Below are positions 14,927 through 22,463 of a DNA stretch of 64,000 bases, in pieces. This stretch comes from Parcubacteria group bacterium (GTDB taxonomy: Bacteria > Patescibacteriota > Minisyncoccia > UBA6257). The DNA lies in assembly GCA_012798235.1 (NCBI GenBank), contig JAAZNP010000004.1, positions 1 to 64,000 of the forward strand. The letters run 5' to 3'. Made by a program: the position numbers and the translations under genes. A model generated the notes under the pieces. That model made no database searches. It saw only the letters and a list, made by a program, of their open reading frames with translations, and was not told the DNA's origin. Every line of letters begins with the position of its first letter. Positions within the stretch are counted from its first letter, which is position 1.

Positions 14927-16147
14927 ATGGACAATCAAAACGAAATGTTAAAAACTGCTCAGGAATTAATTGAAAAAACTGGGCGAAAATTAAATCTTTT
15001 TCAAGAGGAAATTGATTTTCTTATTCAGCCGGATAGAGTAATTGAAATTAAGGTGCCGGTAAAAATGGATAACGGCGTAATAAAAACTTTTGTTGGCTAT
15101 CGTTCTCAGCATAATAATGTTTTAGGCCCTTATAAAGGAGGTATTAGATTCCATCAAAATGTTTCACGGGAGGAAGTGATCGCTCTCTCTACTTTAATGA
15201 CTTTAAAATGTGCCGCTAATAGTTTACCTTTAGGAGGAGGAAAAGGCGGAGTAATTGTTAATCCAAAAGAATTATCCGAAGAAGAATTAGAAAGATTATC
15301 AAGAGCTTATGCTAAAGCGATTGCTCCTTTTATTGGAGAAGACGTTGACGTGCCAGCACCTGATGTTAATACTGATGGTAGAATTATGATGTGGATGTTA
15401 GATGAATATGAAAAAACAATTGGTAAAAAATCACCCGCTACTTTTACTGGTAAACCAGTTGAATTTGGTGGTAGTTTAGGCAGAACTGAGGCTACTGGTA
15501 GAGGTGGAGTTATTGTCATGGGAAATTTATTAAAAGCTTTAAATAAAGATTATAAAACTATTGCCATTCAAGGATTAGGGAATGTTGGTTCTTATTTTGC
15601 AAAAATAGCATTTGAAAAAGGCTTTAAGATAGTGGCTTTATCTGATTCAAAGGGTGGAATTTATAATGAAAATGGCTTAAATCCTGATGAGGTAATAAAA
15701 ATTAAAGAAGAAACTGGTAAAGTTAGTGATTACTCTGATGGTAAAGTTATTACTAACGAAGAATTATTAGAATTGCCGGTTGATATTTTAGTGCCAGCTG
15801 CTTTAGAAAATGTAATTACTAAGGATAATGCTTCAAATATCAAAGCCAAACTTATTATTGAAATGGCTAATGGTCCAATTACCGAAGAGACTTATCCAAT
15901 TTTGGAAGAAAAAGGAATTATTTCTGCGCCTGATATTTTAGCCAATGGCGGTGGCGTAATTGTTTCTTATTTTGAATGGTTGCAAAATAGAAAGAATGAA
16001 AAATGGACAGAAGAAGAAGTTAATCAGAAATTAGAAGAACAATTAAAAACTGCCTTAAAGGAAATTTTAGATATTAGCCAAGAATATAAAGTAAACTTAA
16101 AAGAAGCAGCTTTTATTTCTGCTTTAAAGAAAATTACCAAAAAATAA
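14927..16147 (+). CDS. gdhA: Glutamate dehydrogenase (Glu/Leu/Phe/Val family)
   Basis: A 406 aa enzyme interconverting glutamate with 2-oxoglutarate and ammonia. The substrate domain has GPYKGGIRFH, then PLGGGKGGVIV with the catalytic lysine, and PAPDVNTDGRIMMW. The Rossmann domain has IQGLGNVGSY. Length and motifs fit the hexameric bacterial/archaeal type. Substrate preference within the family and NAD versus NADP use cannot be read with certainty. It starts 15 bp after the DUF134 remnant and has its own terminator. Confidence 0.93.
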   Translation: MDNQNEMLKTAQELIEKTGRKLNLFQEEIDFLIQPDRVIEIKVPVKMDNGVIKTFVGYRSQHNNVLGPYKGGIRFHQNVSREEVIALSTLMTLKCAANSLPLGGGKGGVIVNPKELSEEELERLSRAYAKAIAPFIGEDVDVPAPDVNTDGRIMMWMLDEYEKTIGKKSPATFTGKPVEFGGSLGRTEATGRGGVIVMGNLLKALNKDYKTIAIQGLGNVGSYFAKIAFEKGFKIVALSDSKGGIYNENGLNPDEVIKIKEETGKVSDYSDGKVITNEELLELPVDILVPAALENVITKDNASNIKAKLIIEMANGPITEETYPILEEKGIISAPDILANGGGVIVSYFEWLQNRKNEKWTEEEVNQKLEEQLKTALKEILDISQEYKVNLKEAAFISALKKITKK

Positions 16148-16172
16148 AAACAAATAAAAAATTATTGAAACA

Positions 16173-16198
16173 AAAACCCAGCCCTAAGGCTGGGTTTT
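16173..16198. terminator. Bidirectional terminator between gdhA and tRNA-Pro
   Basis: AAAACCCAGCC (16173-16183) pairs with GGCTGGGTTTT (16188-16198) around a 4 nt loop. It serves gdhA on the plus strand and the converging tRNA genes on the minus strand. Confidence 0.9.
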
Positions 16199-16206
16199 AA
16201 ATTCAG

Positions 16207-16279
16207 TCGGGCTGGTGGGACTTGAACCCACGGCCTTCTGCTCCCAAAGCAGACGCGCTAGCCACTGCGCCACAGCCCG
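16207..16279 (-). tRNA. tRNA-Pro(TGG)
   Basis: The acceptor pairs CGGGCTG with CAGCCCG. The anticodon stem is TCTGC/GCAGA with loop TTTGGGA (anticodon TGG), and the T-arm is GTGGG/CCCAC. The discriminator is A and CCA is not encoded. On the minus strand it lies after tRNA-Arg(TCT) and the TIR element. Confidence 0.95.
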
Positions 16280-16285
16280 GTGGTG

Positions 16286-16420
16286 CCCCCTCACTTGGAA
16301 AAGATAAATTTATTCTATAAATATAAATAGTTTTTTCTATTAGGGAACAATGGACAGATTATCTTATATAAATCACTTAATAGAAGTTTGGCGATAGCCA
16401 ATCTTTTCCAAGTGAGGGGG
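16286..16420. repeat. TIR element copy 2 (MITE-like), wedged between two tRNAs
   Basis: A 135 bp non-coding element. Its left end CCCCCTCACTTGGAAAAGAT (16286-16305) is the exact complement of the right end (16401-16420). Inside are a TTGGC-GATA-GCCAA hairpin near the right end and a TTCTATTA/TAATAGAA pair (16335-16342, 16378-16385). The right edge touches the discriminator base of tRNA-Arg(TCT), and the left edge is 6 bp from the 5' end of tRNA-Pro. No TCAA flank and no ORF. Confidence 0.88.
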
Positions 16421-16492
16421 TCCCCTCACGAGGAGTCGAACCTCGATTTCAGGCTTAGAAGGCCCGCGCTCTATCCATTGAGCTATGAGGGG
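16421..16492 (-). tRNA. tRNA-Arg(TCT)
   Basis: The acceptor pairs CCCCTCA with TGAGGGG. The anticodon stem is CGGGC/GCCTG with loop CTTCTAA (anticodon TCT), and the T-loop is TTCGACT. The discriminator A is followed directly by CCCCCTCAC of the TIR element, which repeats the acceptor arm sequence. The normal CCA must be added by the cca product. Confidence 0.94.
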
Positions 16493-16519
16493 ATTTGAAA
16501 AATTATAGCAGAAAACATC

Positions 16520-16548
16520 TTGAAAGAAAAGATTAAATAGCATATAAT
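16520..16548 (+). promoter_or_regulatory. Promoter of murA
   Basis: TTGAAA (16520-16525) and TATAAT (16543-16548) are 17 bp apart. The expected start is about 10 nt before the ATG, again a very short leader. Confidence 0.65.
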
Positions 16549-16564
16549 AAAACTGCCTTAATTT

Positions 16565-17860
16565 ATGGCTAAATCATATAAAATTATTGGCGGCAAGAAG
16601 TTAAAAGGAGAAATTTCTCTCGCTGGGGCTAAAAATGCAGCGACCAAGATTATGATTGCTTCTCTTTTGGCTGATTCGAAGTCAGTTTTAGAGAATATTC
16701 CTCAAATTGGAGATGTAGAAGTCACTTTAGATATCATTAAATCATTAGGAGCGACTTTCAAATGGTTAGATCAGAATACTTTGGAAATTGATCCCACTAC
16801 TTTAAAAAACTATATTGTTCCTTTAGAAGATAGCGGTAAAAACCGAGTACCTATTTTATTTTTTGGTCCCTTGCTTCATAAATTTGGGCAAGCCGAAGTA
16901 CCTGTTTTAGGTGGTTGTAAAATTGGCTCACGGCCAGTAAATTTTCACATTGATGCATATACTAAATTAGGGGCAGAAATTGAATATCATGATCATAATT
17001 ACACAGTTTCTACCAAAGGTTTACAAGGAGCAACTATTACATTAGATTATCCCAGTGTAGGAACAACAGAAAATATTTTATTAGGTGCTTGTTTAGCCAA
17101 AGGAACTACTGTCATTCAAAATGCAGCCATTGAACCAGAAATTGAAGATTTAGTGAGATATTTACAAGCCATGGGTGCTATTATTTACCAAGATGTTAAT
17201 CGTACTTGGGTAGTAGAAGGAGTACAGAAATTACACGGTGCTCATTACCGTATTATGAATGATCGTAATGAAGCTGTTTCTTTTGCTTGTTTAGCTCTGG
17301 CTAATCGGGGAGATGTTTTAATTAAAGGAGCTGAACAAAAATATTTAGTTACTTTTTTAAATTGGGTGCAGAAAATTGGAGGGCATTTTGAAGTTTTGGA
17401 TGAAGGAATAAGATTTTTCGACAGCAATAGATTCCAGGGAGTAGCTTTGGAAACAGATGTGCATCCTGGTTTTATGACTGATTGGCAGCAACCATTTACG
17501 ATTGTTTTAACTCAAGCTGAAGGAGTTTCTATTATTCACGAAACTGTTTATGAGAATCGCTTTGGCTATACTGACGCCTTGAATAAAATGGGAGCTAAGA
17601 TTTATTTGTTTAAAGAATGTTTAGGTAGTAAGCCTTGTCGCTTTAGCCATAAAGATTTTCTACATAGTGCGATTATTGTTGGCCCCACGCCCTTAAAAGG
17701 AGCGAAAATAGAAGTACCTGATTTAAGAGCAGGATTTTCTTACCTTATTGCTGCTTTAATTGCCGAAGGCAAATCAGAATTAACTGGTATTGAAATTATT
17801 GAAAGAGGATACGAGAATTTAAAACAAAGATTAATTAATTTAGGCGCAGATATTCAATAA
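16565..17860 (+). CDS. murA: UDP-N-acetylglucosamine 1-carboxyvinyltransferase
   Basis: A 431 aa EPSP-synthase-fold enzyme that transfers enolpyruvate from PEP to UDP-GlcNAc, the first committed step of peptidoglycan synthesis. The N-terminal AGAKNAATK (Lys23, Asn24) is the substrate-binding motif. Cys117 in GGCKIGSRP is the active-site cysteine attacked by fosfomycin, so the target is not the Cys-to-Asp resistant type. PDLRAGFSYL near the C-terminus is also conserved. Monocistronic, followed by tRNA-His. Confidence 0.95.
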   Translation: MAKSYKIIGGKKLKGEISLAGAKNAATKIMIASLLADSKSVLENIPQIGDVEVTLDIIKSLGATFKWLDQNTLEIDPTTLKNYIVPLEDSGKNRVPILFFGPLLHKFGQAEVPVLGGCKIGSRPVNFHIDAYTKLGAEIEYHDHNYTVSTKGLQGATITLDYPSVGTTENILLGACLAKGTTVIQNAAIEPEIEDLVRYLQAMGAIIYQDVNRTWVVEGVQKLHGAHYRIMNDRNEAVSFACLALANRGDVLIKGAEQKYLVTFLNWVQKIGGHFEVLDEGIRFFDSNRFQGVALETDVHPGFMTDWQQPFTIVLTQAEGVSIIHETVYENRFGYTDALNKMGAKIYLFKECLGSKPCRFSHKDFLHSAIIVGPTPLKGAKIEVPDLRAGFSYLIAALIAEGKSELTGIEIIERGYENLKQRLINLGADIQ

Positions 17861-17892
17861 TTTAAAATTAAAAATTAAAAATTTATTCTGAT

Positions 17893-17965
17893 GGTGGCTA
17901 TGGTGTAATGGTTAGCACGGCAGTCTGTGGAACTGTCAGTGAGGGTTCGAATCCCTCTAGTCACC
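17893..17965 (+). tRNA. tRNA-His(GTG)
   Basis: G-1 at 17893 can pair with the discriminator C73 at 17965, the histidine identity feature. The acceptor is GTGGCTA/TAGTCAC, the anticodon stem GCAGT/ACTGT with loop CTGTGGA (anticodon GTG), and the T-arm AGGGT/CCTCT around TCGAATC. Confidence 0.94.
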
Positions 17966-17974
17966 CTATCAAAA

Positions 17975-18006
17975 AATGCCCGGAGATGATCTCCGGGCAT
18001 TTTTTA
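17975..18006. terminator. Bidirectional terminator between tRNA-His and the surface protein gene
   Basis: ATGCCCGGAGA (17976-17986) pairs with TCTCCGGGCAT (17990-18000) around TGA, bordered by A- and T-runs. It is GC-rich and strong, and serves both converging units. Confidence 0.92.
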
Positions 18007-18021
18007 TTTTTCAAGAATTTT

Positions 18022-20250
18022 TTATCTTTTCATGCGATGACGTAAATATTCTAAGCGATATTCTCTGATTTTATTTTCTAAGCGGGCTAAAGCTAAACGG
18101 CCCTGAGGATTGAATTTTAAGTAATACCAAAGTAAGAAAGCTAAACCAATACTTAAGATAAGAGAAATGATTAAGGAATCCTCAGCACCAGTAGCCACAG
18201 TAGCCGCGCCAGCTACTAAACCGTAAGTAATAGTAGCGCTATCACTAACTGTAGTTATATTAGAAGCAGTTGCTTGAGCAGTATTAGTATAGGTTAAATA
18301 GGTACCGGGGTTATTACTTATAGCTTGGAAAGTAATAGTTTTAGAAGCACCGCGGTTAATAGTACCTAAAGATAATCCAGTAGTGGTAATAGTATCAGCT
18401 TGAACTACACCATCAATTTTAGTAGTTCCAGCTCGATAACTAAAAACTGAAGGCAAGGGATCAGTTATAACTACATTATAAAGATCATTAGCGCTACCAG
18501 CAGTAATTGTTAAGTAAAATTCAATAACATCGCCTTGAGCTACTCTAATATTTTTAGAATAGGAACGATCACCAAAAGAAAGATTTCTGCCTAATTTAGT
18601 AAAACTCATGGAAGTTGTTGGTGCAGCTACATAAATAGTAACTGTTTGACTAACCTGGCCGCTATTACCATAACAAGTTAAAGTATAGGTGGTTTGGGTA
18701 TTAGGAGTAGTATTCTCATAACCAGTAATTGATTTCGTACCACTCCAACCATTAGAAGCCACACAATAATTAGTATTATTAGAAGTCCAACGAAGATAAG
18801 TGCTTTCTCCTTGAGTTAAAGAATATTTATCAGCCCAGAAAGATAAAGTAGGAGTAACTGATTGGAGGCTAACATTGAAAGTCTCAGTATCACTGGTTGT
18901 ATTATTGGAACAAGTTAAAGTAAAAGTGGAAGGATTTTGCAAATTGTAAATTGTTCTAGAACCATAAGTAGCTTGGCTACCAGTCCAGTAAGAATTACTG
19001 GGATTAGTAGAAGCAGTACAATAATTACAATTTGTAGTATTCCAAGTTAGAATAATATTATCGCCATTAGTAATACTATAATCATTGGAAATAAAATTAG
19101 TAATCACGCATTGGCTTGGAGTCACACAATTGTTTTGACAACTGGTTAATGAGGTATATTCTCCATTAGAAGCAACTACACATTGATAATTAGAGTTACA
19201 AGTATAGCGAGTAATAGGTGGTTGGCAAGCACTAGTACATTCGCTATAGGTGCCATAAGTACCATTAGTAGCTTGTGAACAAGTCCAGGTATTAGTATTG
19301 CAGTTGTATCTAACTGGAGCCACACAATTGTTTTGACAACTGGTTAATGAGGTATATTCTCCATTAGAAGCAACTACACATTGATAATTAGAGTTACAAG
19401 TATAGCGAGTAATAGGTGGTTGCACTGTTACAGTTAAATTTTTTGTATCAGAATTATTAGTACCACTACAAGTTAAAGAAAAGTAAGTAGTATTGGTTAA
19501 ATTGTAAATTGTTTTAGAGCCATAAGTAGCTTGACTGCCATTCCAATAGGAATTACTAGGAGAAGCTGAAGCACTGCAATAATTACAATCGGAAGTATTC
19601 CAATTCAAGGTAGTAGAATCTCCGGAATTAACATTAGTATTACTAGCAGAGAAATTAGTAATTACGCATTGGCTTGGAGATGGAATAGTAAAAGCGCGAG
19701 TATTAGATACACCTACCGTAGGAGTAGAATAAGCATCAACTCGCGTATTGGATTTAGCATAAACCCAGATTTTGCAGTACTGATAATTAGCTACTGAGGC
19801 AGGAATTGACCATTGGATTGATTGCGCATTGGTTTGTTTATTTAATGGAATATTATTAGCAATAATATAATCATCATTATATAAACTAGTAGTATCACCG
19901 CAACCATATTTAACTAAAAAATAATCAAGAGGAGGGTTAAAAGAGGTAATGTAATAATTCCATTGAATAGTAATGGTTTTATTAGGAGTAATATAATTGC
20001 CTTCGATCGGTAAATAGCGGACGCTTTCGCTGGTATCATTATCATTAAACCCATTAACATTGATATTATTAATAAATACTCCACAATTATTGTAATTATT
20101 GGGACTTTTGGCAGGACAGGCACTAGGAATATTACCATAATCAGCAATGGTTAAAGCACGAGCAGGAAGGGTATTGACGAAAGAAAAGCCAGCCACAAAG
20201 ATAATGGCTAAAACGCTTAATTGAAGAGATTTTTTCATATTTTTGTTCAT
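18022..20250 (-). CDS. Large secreted surface protein with Ig-like, Cys-rich and DUF11 domains
   Basis: About 742 aa. I set the start at 20250 because the promoter at 20276-20304 lies downstream of the upper in-frame ATG (20373) and a clean signal peptide (KKSLQLSVLAIIFVAGFSF) follows. Then come Ig-like repeats with paired Cys (CVITNF...LNWNTSDCNYCSA), three Cys-rich RYTCNSNYQCVV-type repeats, a further Ig-like domain and a DUF11 domain. A TGAE motif precedes one C-terminal helix and a basic tail. Probably a cell-surface adhesin or sheath protein, perhaps handled by the sortase at 21469. Confidence 0.82.
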   Translation of the reverse strand: MNKNMKKSLQLSVLAIIFVAGFSFVNTLPARALTIADYGNIPSACPAKSPNNYNNCGVFINNINVNGFNDNDTSESVRYLPIEGNYITPNKTITIQWNYYITSFNPPLDYFLVKYGCGDTTSLYNDDYIIANNIPLNKQTNAQSIQWSIPASVANYQYCKIWVYAKSNTRVDAYSTPTVGVSNTRAFTIPSPSQCVITNFSASNTNVNSGDSTTLNWNTSDCNYCSASASPSNSYWNGSQATYGSKTIYNLTNTTYFSLTCSGTNNSDTKNLTVTVQPPITRYTCNSNYQCVVASNGEYTSLTSCQNNCVAPVRYNCNTNTWTCSQATNGTYGTYSECTSACQPPITRYTCNSNYQCVVASNGEYTSLTSCQNNCVTPSQCVITNFISNDYSITNGDNIILTWNTTNCNYCTASTNPSNSYWTGSQATYGSRTIYNLQNPSTFTLTCSNNTTSDTETFNVSLQSVTPTLSFWADKYSLTQGESTYLRWTSNNTNYCVASNGWSGTKSITGYENTTPNTQTTYTLTCYGNSGQVSQTVTIYVAAPTTSMSFTKLGRNLSFGDRSYSKNIRVAQGDVIEFYLTITAGSANDLYNVVITDPLPSVFSYRAGTTKIDGVVQADTITTTGLSLGTINRGASKTITFQAISNNPGTYLTYTNTAQATASNITTVSDSATITYGLVAGAATVATGAEDSLIISLILSIGLAFLLWYYLKFNPQGRLALARLENKIREYRLEYLRHRMKR
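19123..19224. repeat. 102 bp direct repeat, copy 1 (within the surface protein gene)
   Basis: Identical to 19321-19422 at an offset of 198 bp. It encodes the Cys-rich RYTCNSNYQC...SCQNNC module. The exact identity points to recent duplication or gene conversion. Confidence 0.9.
19321..19422. repeat. 102 bp direct repeat, copy 2 (within the surface protein gene)
   Basis: Second copy of the repeat at 19123-19224. Between them lies a diverged third module (RYNCNTNTWTC). Such repeats allow the domain number to change by recombination. Confidence 0.9.
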
Positions 20251-20275
20251 ATTTTTATTTTTGTAGAACAAAGTA

Positions 20276-20304
20276 ATTATAGCATAATTATAATAAAATG
20301 TCAA
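20276..20304 (-). promoter_or_regulatory. Consensus promoter of the large surface protein
   Basis: On the minus strand TTGACA (20299-20304), 17 bp, then TATAAT (20276-20281) preceded by TGC: full consensus plus extended -10. It predicts very strong expression, as expected for a major surface protein. The leader is about 19 nt to the ATG at 20250. Confidence 0.85.
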
Positions 20305-20366
20305 TACTAGTAGCATCTTTCTACCAGATTTTGATCTTGCTTTAACTTTATCACAAAAATGGTATC

Positions 20367-20395
20367 TTGTCAAATATTTTAAAATATGCTATAAT
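20367..20395 (+). promoter_or_regulatory. Promoter of the CAP-domain/sortase operon
   Basis: TTGTCA (20367-20372), 17 bp, TATAAT (20390-20395) preceded by TGC. It is divergent from the surface protein promoter, and the leader is about 44 nt. Confidence 0.75.
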
Positions 20396-20445
20396 ATAGG
20401 AAGATTATGGAAAAAGTAAGGAATTAAGTATATTATTAAATAAGT

Positions 20446-21459
20446 ATGAAAATAAAGACTTTTATCAAAAATTTATTATGGCCCAGTAAAGAAAATAATT
20501 TCCAGCCTCGAATTTTAAATGATCGAGCGATTACTCTATTTATTTTACTATTTTTATTATCAAAAGTTTTCTTTAGTTTTGAATTGATTTTGATTCAACA
20601 ATCAAAGTTATTTGCCGAATTAAATGCTCAAAAAATTATTGCTTTAACTAACGAGGTAAGACAACAATATGGTTTAACTCCTCTAAAGGAGAATACTTTA
20701 TTAGATTTGGCAGCTCAGCAAAAAGCGCAGGATATGACTATTAATAATTATTTTGCTCACTTTAGCCCCACTGGCGTTTCGCCCTGGTACTGGTTTCAGA
20801 AAGCGGGTTATAATTATTATTATGCCGGAGAGAATTTAGCCATGAATTTTTTGGATAGCGAAGAAGTAGTGAGAGCTTGGCTTAATTCACCCAGCCATCG
20901 AGATAATATTTTAAACCAGCATTATCAAGAAATCGGAATTGCTATTTTACCAGCTAATGCTAATAGCCAAGGAATAGCTAATAAACCCATTGTTGTTCAA
21001 TTATTTGGTAGTCCTCAAGTAGCAAAAGCTGCAACTCCTGCTATCCCGTCAGTGCCTACTACCAAACAAGCAACAACTACTAGTAAACCAGCGTCTAAAA
21101 ATCAAGAAATCTTAGGTGAAGAAGAAAAAGCTACTACTTCTACTACTATTATCACCATAACTACTATTCCTCCGACTACTATTCCTCCGGCTACTATTCC
21201 TCCGACTACTTTAGAAACTCCCATTGCAGCTAATTTAGGCTCTGATACTCGTACTAAAATTAATACCACGAATGTGATTATTGCCTTGAGTTTGATTGCT
21301 ATGGGCTCAATTGTTATTTTGGGCATTATAAAACAGCAACGAGCTATTCCCTTTGGCTATTCGGAAATTGTTTTAAGGAGCGCTATTGTTATTTTTATTG
21401 GTGCTGCTTTTTGGATTTTTCATTTAGAGAAATTCATTGGGCAATTAATGATTTCGTAA
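20446..21459 (+). CDS. Membrane-anchored CAP-domain (SCP/PR-1-like, YkwD type) protein
   Basis: A 337 aa protein. One membrane segment lies near residues 28-50, then a CAP domain (about 60-185) with VRQQYGLTPLK, the H-containing YFAHFSPTG, GENLAM and the W..SPSHRDNIL motif. A Thr/Pro-rich linker (about 190-265, repeated TTIPPTTIPP) leads to two or three C-terminal membrane helices. Bacterial CAP proteins are extracellular and of uncertain activity. It shares an operon with a sortase 9 bp downstream, supporting a cell-surface role. Confidence 0.85.
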   Translation: MKIKTFIKNLLWPSKENNFQPRILNDRAITLFILLFLLSKVFFSFELILIQQSKLFAELNAQKIIALTNEVRQQYGLTPLKENTLLDLAAQQKAQDMTINNYFAHFSPTGVSPWYWFQKAGYNYYYAGENLAMNFLDSEEVVRAWLNSPSHRDNILNQHYQEIGIAILPANANSQGIANKPIVVQLFGSPQVAKAATPAIPSVPTTKQATTTSKPASKNQEILGEEEKATTSTTIITITTIPPTTIPPATIPPTTLETPIAANLGSDTRTKINTTNVIIALSLIAMGSIVILGIIKQQRAIPFGYSEIVLRSAIVIFIGAAFWIFHLEKFIGQLMIS

Positions 21460-21468
21460 TATCTTTTC

Positions 21469-22191
21469 ATGATTTCAAGAAAACTTTTCTGGCGTGATCT
21501 AAAGTTATTTTTGAGAATTTTTTTAATTCTTTTTGCTGTGATTTTTTTTATTTTTGATGGCACGGCTTTTGGGGCTATTGCAACTTATAAAATTAGTCAT
21601 TTTTTTAATTTAGCTAAAACCAAAATTTTCGAGCCTCCTAATTTAAACATTTTTTCAGAAAGTGCCACCACAACACTTTCTCAAGGCAGCCCCAATACTA
21701 CTACTACTAAAACCACTACTTCTTTACCCACCCCTCCTTCAGAATTACAAAATACCAATTTAATTGTTTTGCCAAAATTCAATATTAAGGCACCCATCTG
21801 GGTTGTTAATACTATTGATTTAAAATTAATTTATAAAAAATTAAAAGAAGGGGTTGTTTTATATCCGGGTACGGCCATTCCAGGTCAAGGATATTCCATT
21901 ATTATTGGCCATTCTTCGCAATATCCCTGGCAGCCCGGTCGTTATAAATCAGTTTTTTCTTTGCTATCACAATTAGAAGCTGGTGATAAGATTTATATTT
22001 ATTGGGATCAAAAACCATTAGTTTTTGAGGTTCAAGAAACAAAAATTTTCTTACCCTTTCCTAAAGGTAACGAAACTACGGAGACAGTTTTCCCTCCTGA
22101 AGAGCAGCCGATTTTAATTTTACAAAGTTGCTGGCCTGTAGGCGTAGCTTATAAAAGAGTAGCTGTGAAGACTGTATTAATTAACCAGTAA
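21469..22191 (+). CDS. Sortase family transpeptidase
   Basis: A 240 aa protein with an N-terminal membrane anchor (11-40), a Thr-rich linker (65-90) and a sortase beta-barrel. The catalytic triad is visible as His148 in IIGHSS, Cys221 in LQSCWPVG and Arg230 in AYKRVAV. The LQSCWP form differs from the TLxTC of class A and is nearer to class D/E sortases. It would attach surface proteins to wall or to each other. The 742 aa protein with its TGAE-plus-helix C-terminus is a nearby candidate substrate. Confidence 0.88.
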   Translation: MISRKLFWRDLKLFLRIFLILFAVIFFIFDGTAFGAIATYKISHFFNLAKTKIFEPPNLNIFSESATTTLSQGSPNTTTTKTTTSLPTPPSELQNTNLIVLPKFNIKAPIWVVNTIDLKLIYKKLKEGVVLYPGTAIPGQGYSIIIGHSSQYPWQPGRYKSVFSLLSQLEAGDKIYIYWDQKPLVFEVQETKIFLPFPKGNETTETVFPPEEQPILILQSCWPVGVAYKRVAVKTVLINQ

Positions 22192-22192
22192 A

Positions 22193-22241
22193 TCCCGCGC
22201 CTTTGAATTACCTCTCTTGTATTAATATCAAAGGTGCGGGA
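22193..22241. terminator. Stem-loop after the sortase gene, without T-run
   Basis: A 14 bp inverted repeat with one wobble pair: 22193-22206 with 22228-22241. It starts 1 bp after the sortase stop, but the following bases are TAAAAGG and not Ts. It may be a Rho-independent-like stop, an mRNA-stabilising stem or another hairpin element. Confidence 0.45.
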
Positions 22242-22265
22242 TAAAAGGCTTGAGAGAAAAATATC

Positions 22266-22294
22266 TTGAGATAATCTCATTTTTCTGCTATATT
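22266..22294 (+). promoter_or_regulatory. Promoter of tRNA-Glu (and tsaD)
   Basis: TTGAGA (22266-22271), 17 bp, TATATT (22289-22294). It ends 16 bp before the tRNA. Confidence 0.6.
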
Positions 22295-22310
22295 ACAGTT
22301 AGTTTTTATT

Positions 22311-22384
22311 GGCGTCATCGTCTAGCCTGGTTAGGACACGGGGCCTTCAATCCCGTAACATGGTTTCAAATCCCATTGACGCCA
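22311..22384 (+). tRNA. tRNA-Glu(TTC), with two unusual bases
   Basis: The acceptor is GGCGTCA/TGACGCC, and the D-arm GTCT...GGAC is typical of tRNA-Glu. The anticodon stem CGGGG/TCCCG has a terminal G-T pair and loop CCTTCAA. Anticodon TTC is clear, but position 33 is C instead of the near-universal U. In the T-arm, position 53 is T facing C61, so the conserved G53-C61 pair is lost. It may be slightly degenerate or need modification. The hairpin element at 22385 begins directly after discriminator A. Confidence 0.85.
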
Positions 22385-22450
22385 CCTTTCGCTTGGAAAG
22401 CACTGGACTTTACCTAAAAAGATGAAATCTTGTGCTTTCCAAGTGAGGGA
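22385..22450. repeat. Short relative of the TIR element, abutting tRNA-Glu
   Basis: A 66 bp hairpin. CTTGGAAAGCAC (22392-22403 region) pairs exactly with GTGCTTTCCAAG, and the outer part CCTTTCG...AGTGAGGG pairs with wobble. It shares the CTTGGAAA/TTTCCAAGTGAGGG ends of the larger elements but has only a short AT-rich interior. It starts at the base after the tRNA discriminator and ends 13 bp before the tsaD ATG. Confidence 0.7.
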
Positions 22451-22463
22451 ACTACTATTTATT

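Noticed and set aside
18022..20373. Upstream ATG at 20373 for the large surface protein
   Set aside because: The consensus promoter at 20276-20304 lies downstream of it, and the extra 41 residues separate the signal peptide from the N-terminus.
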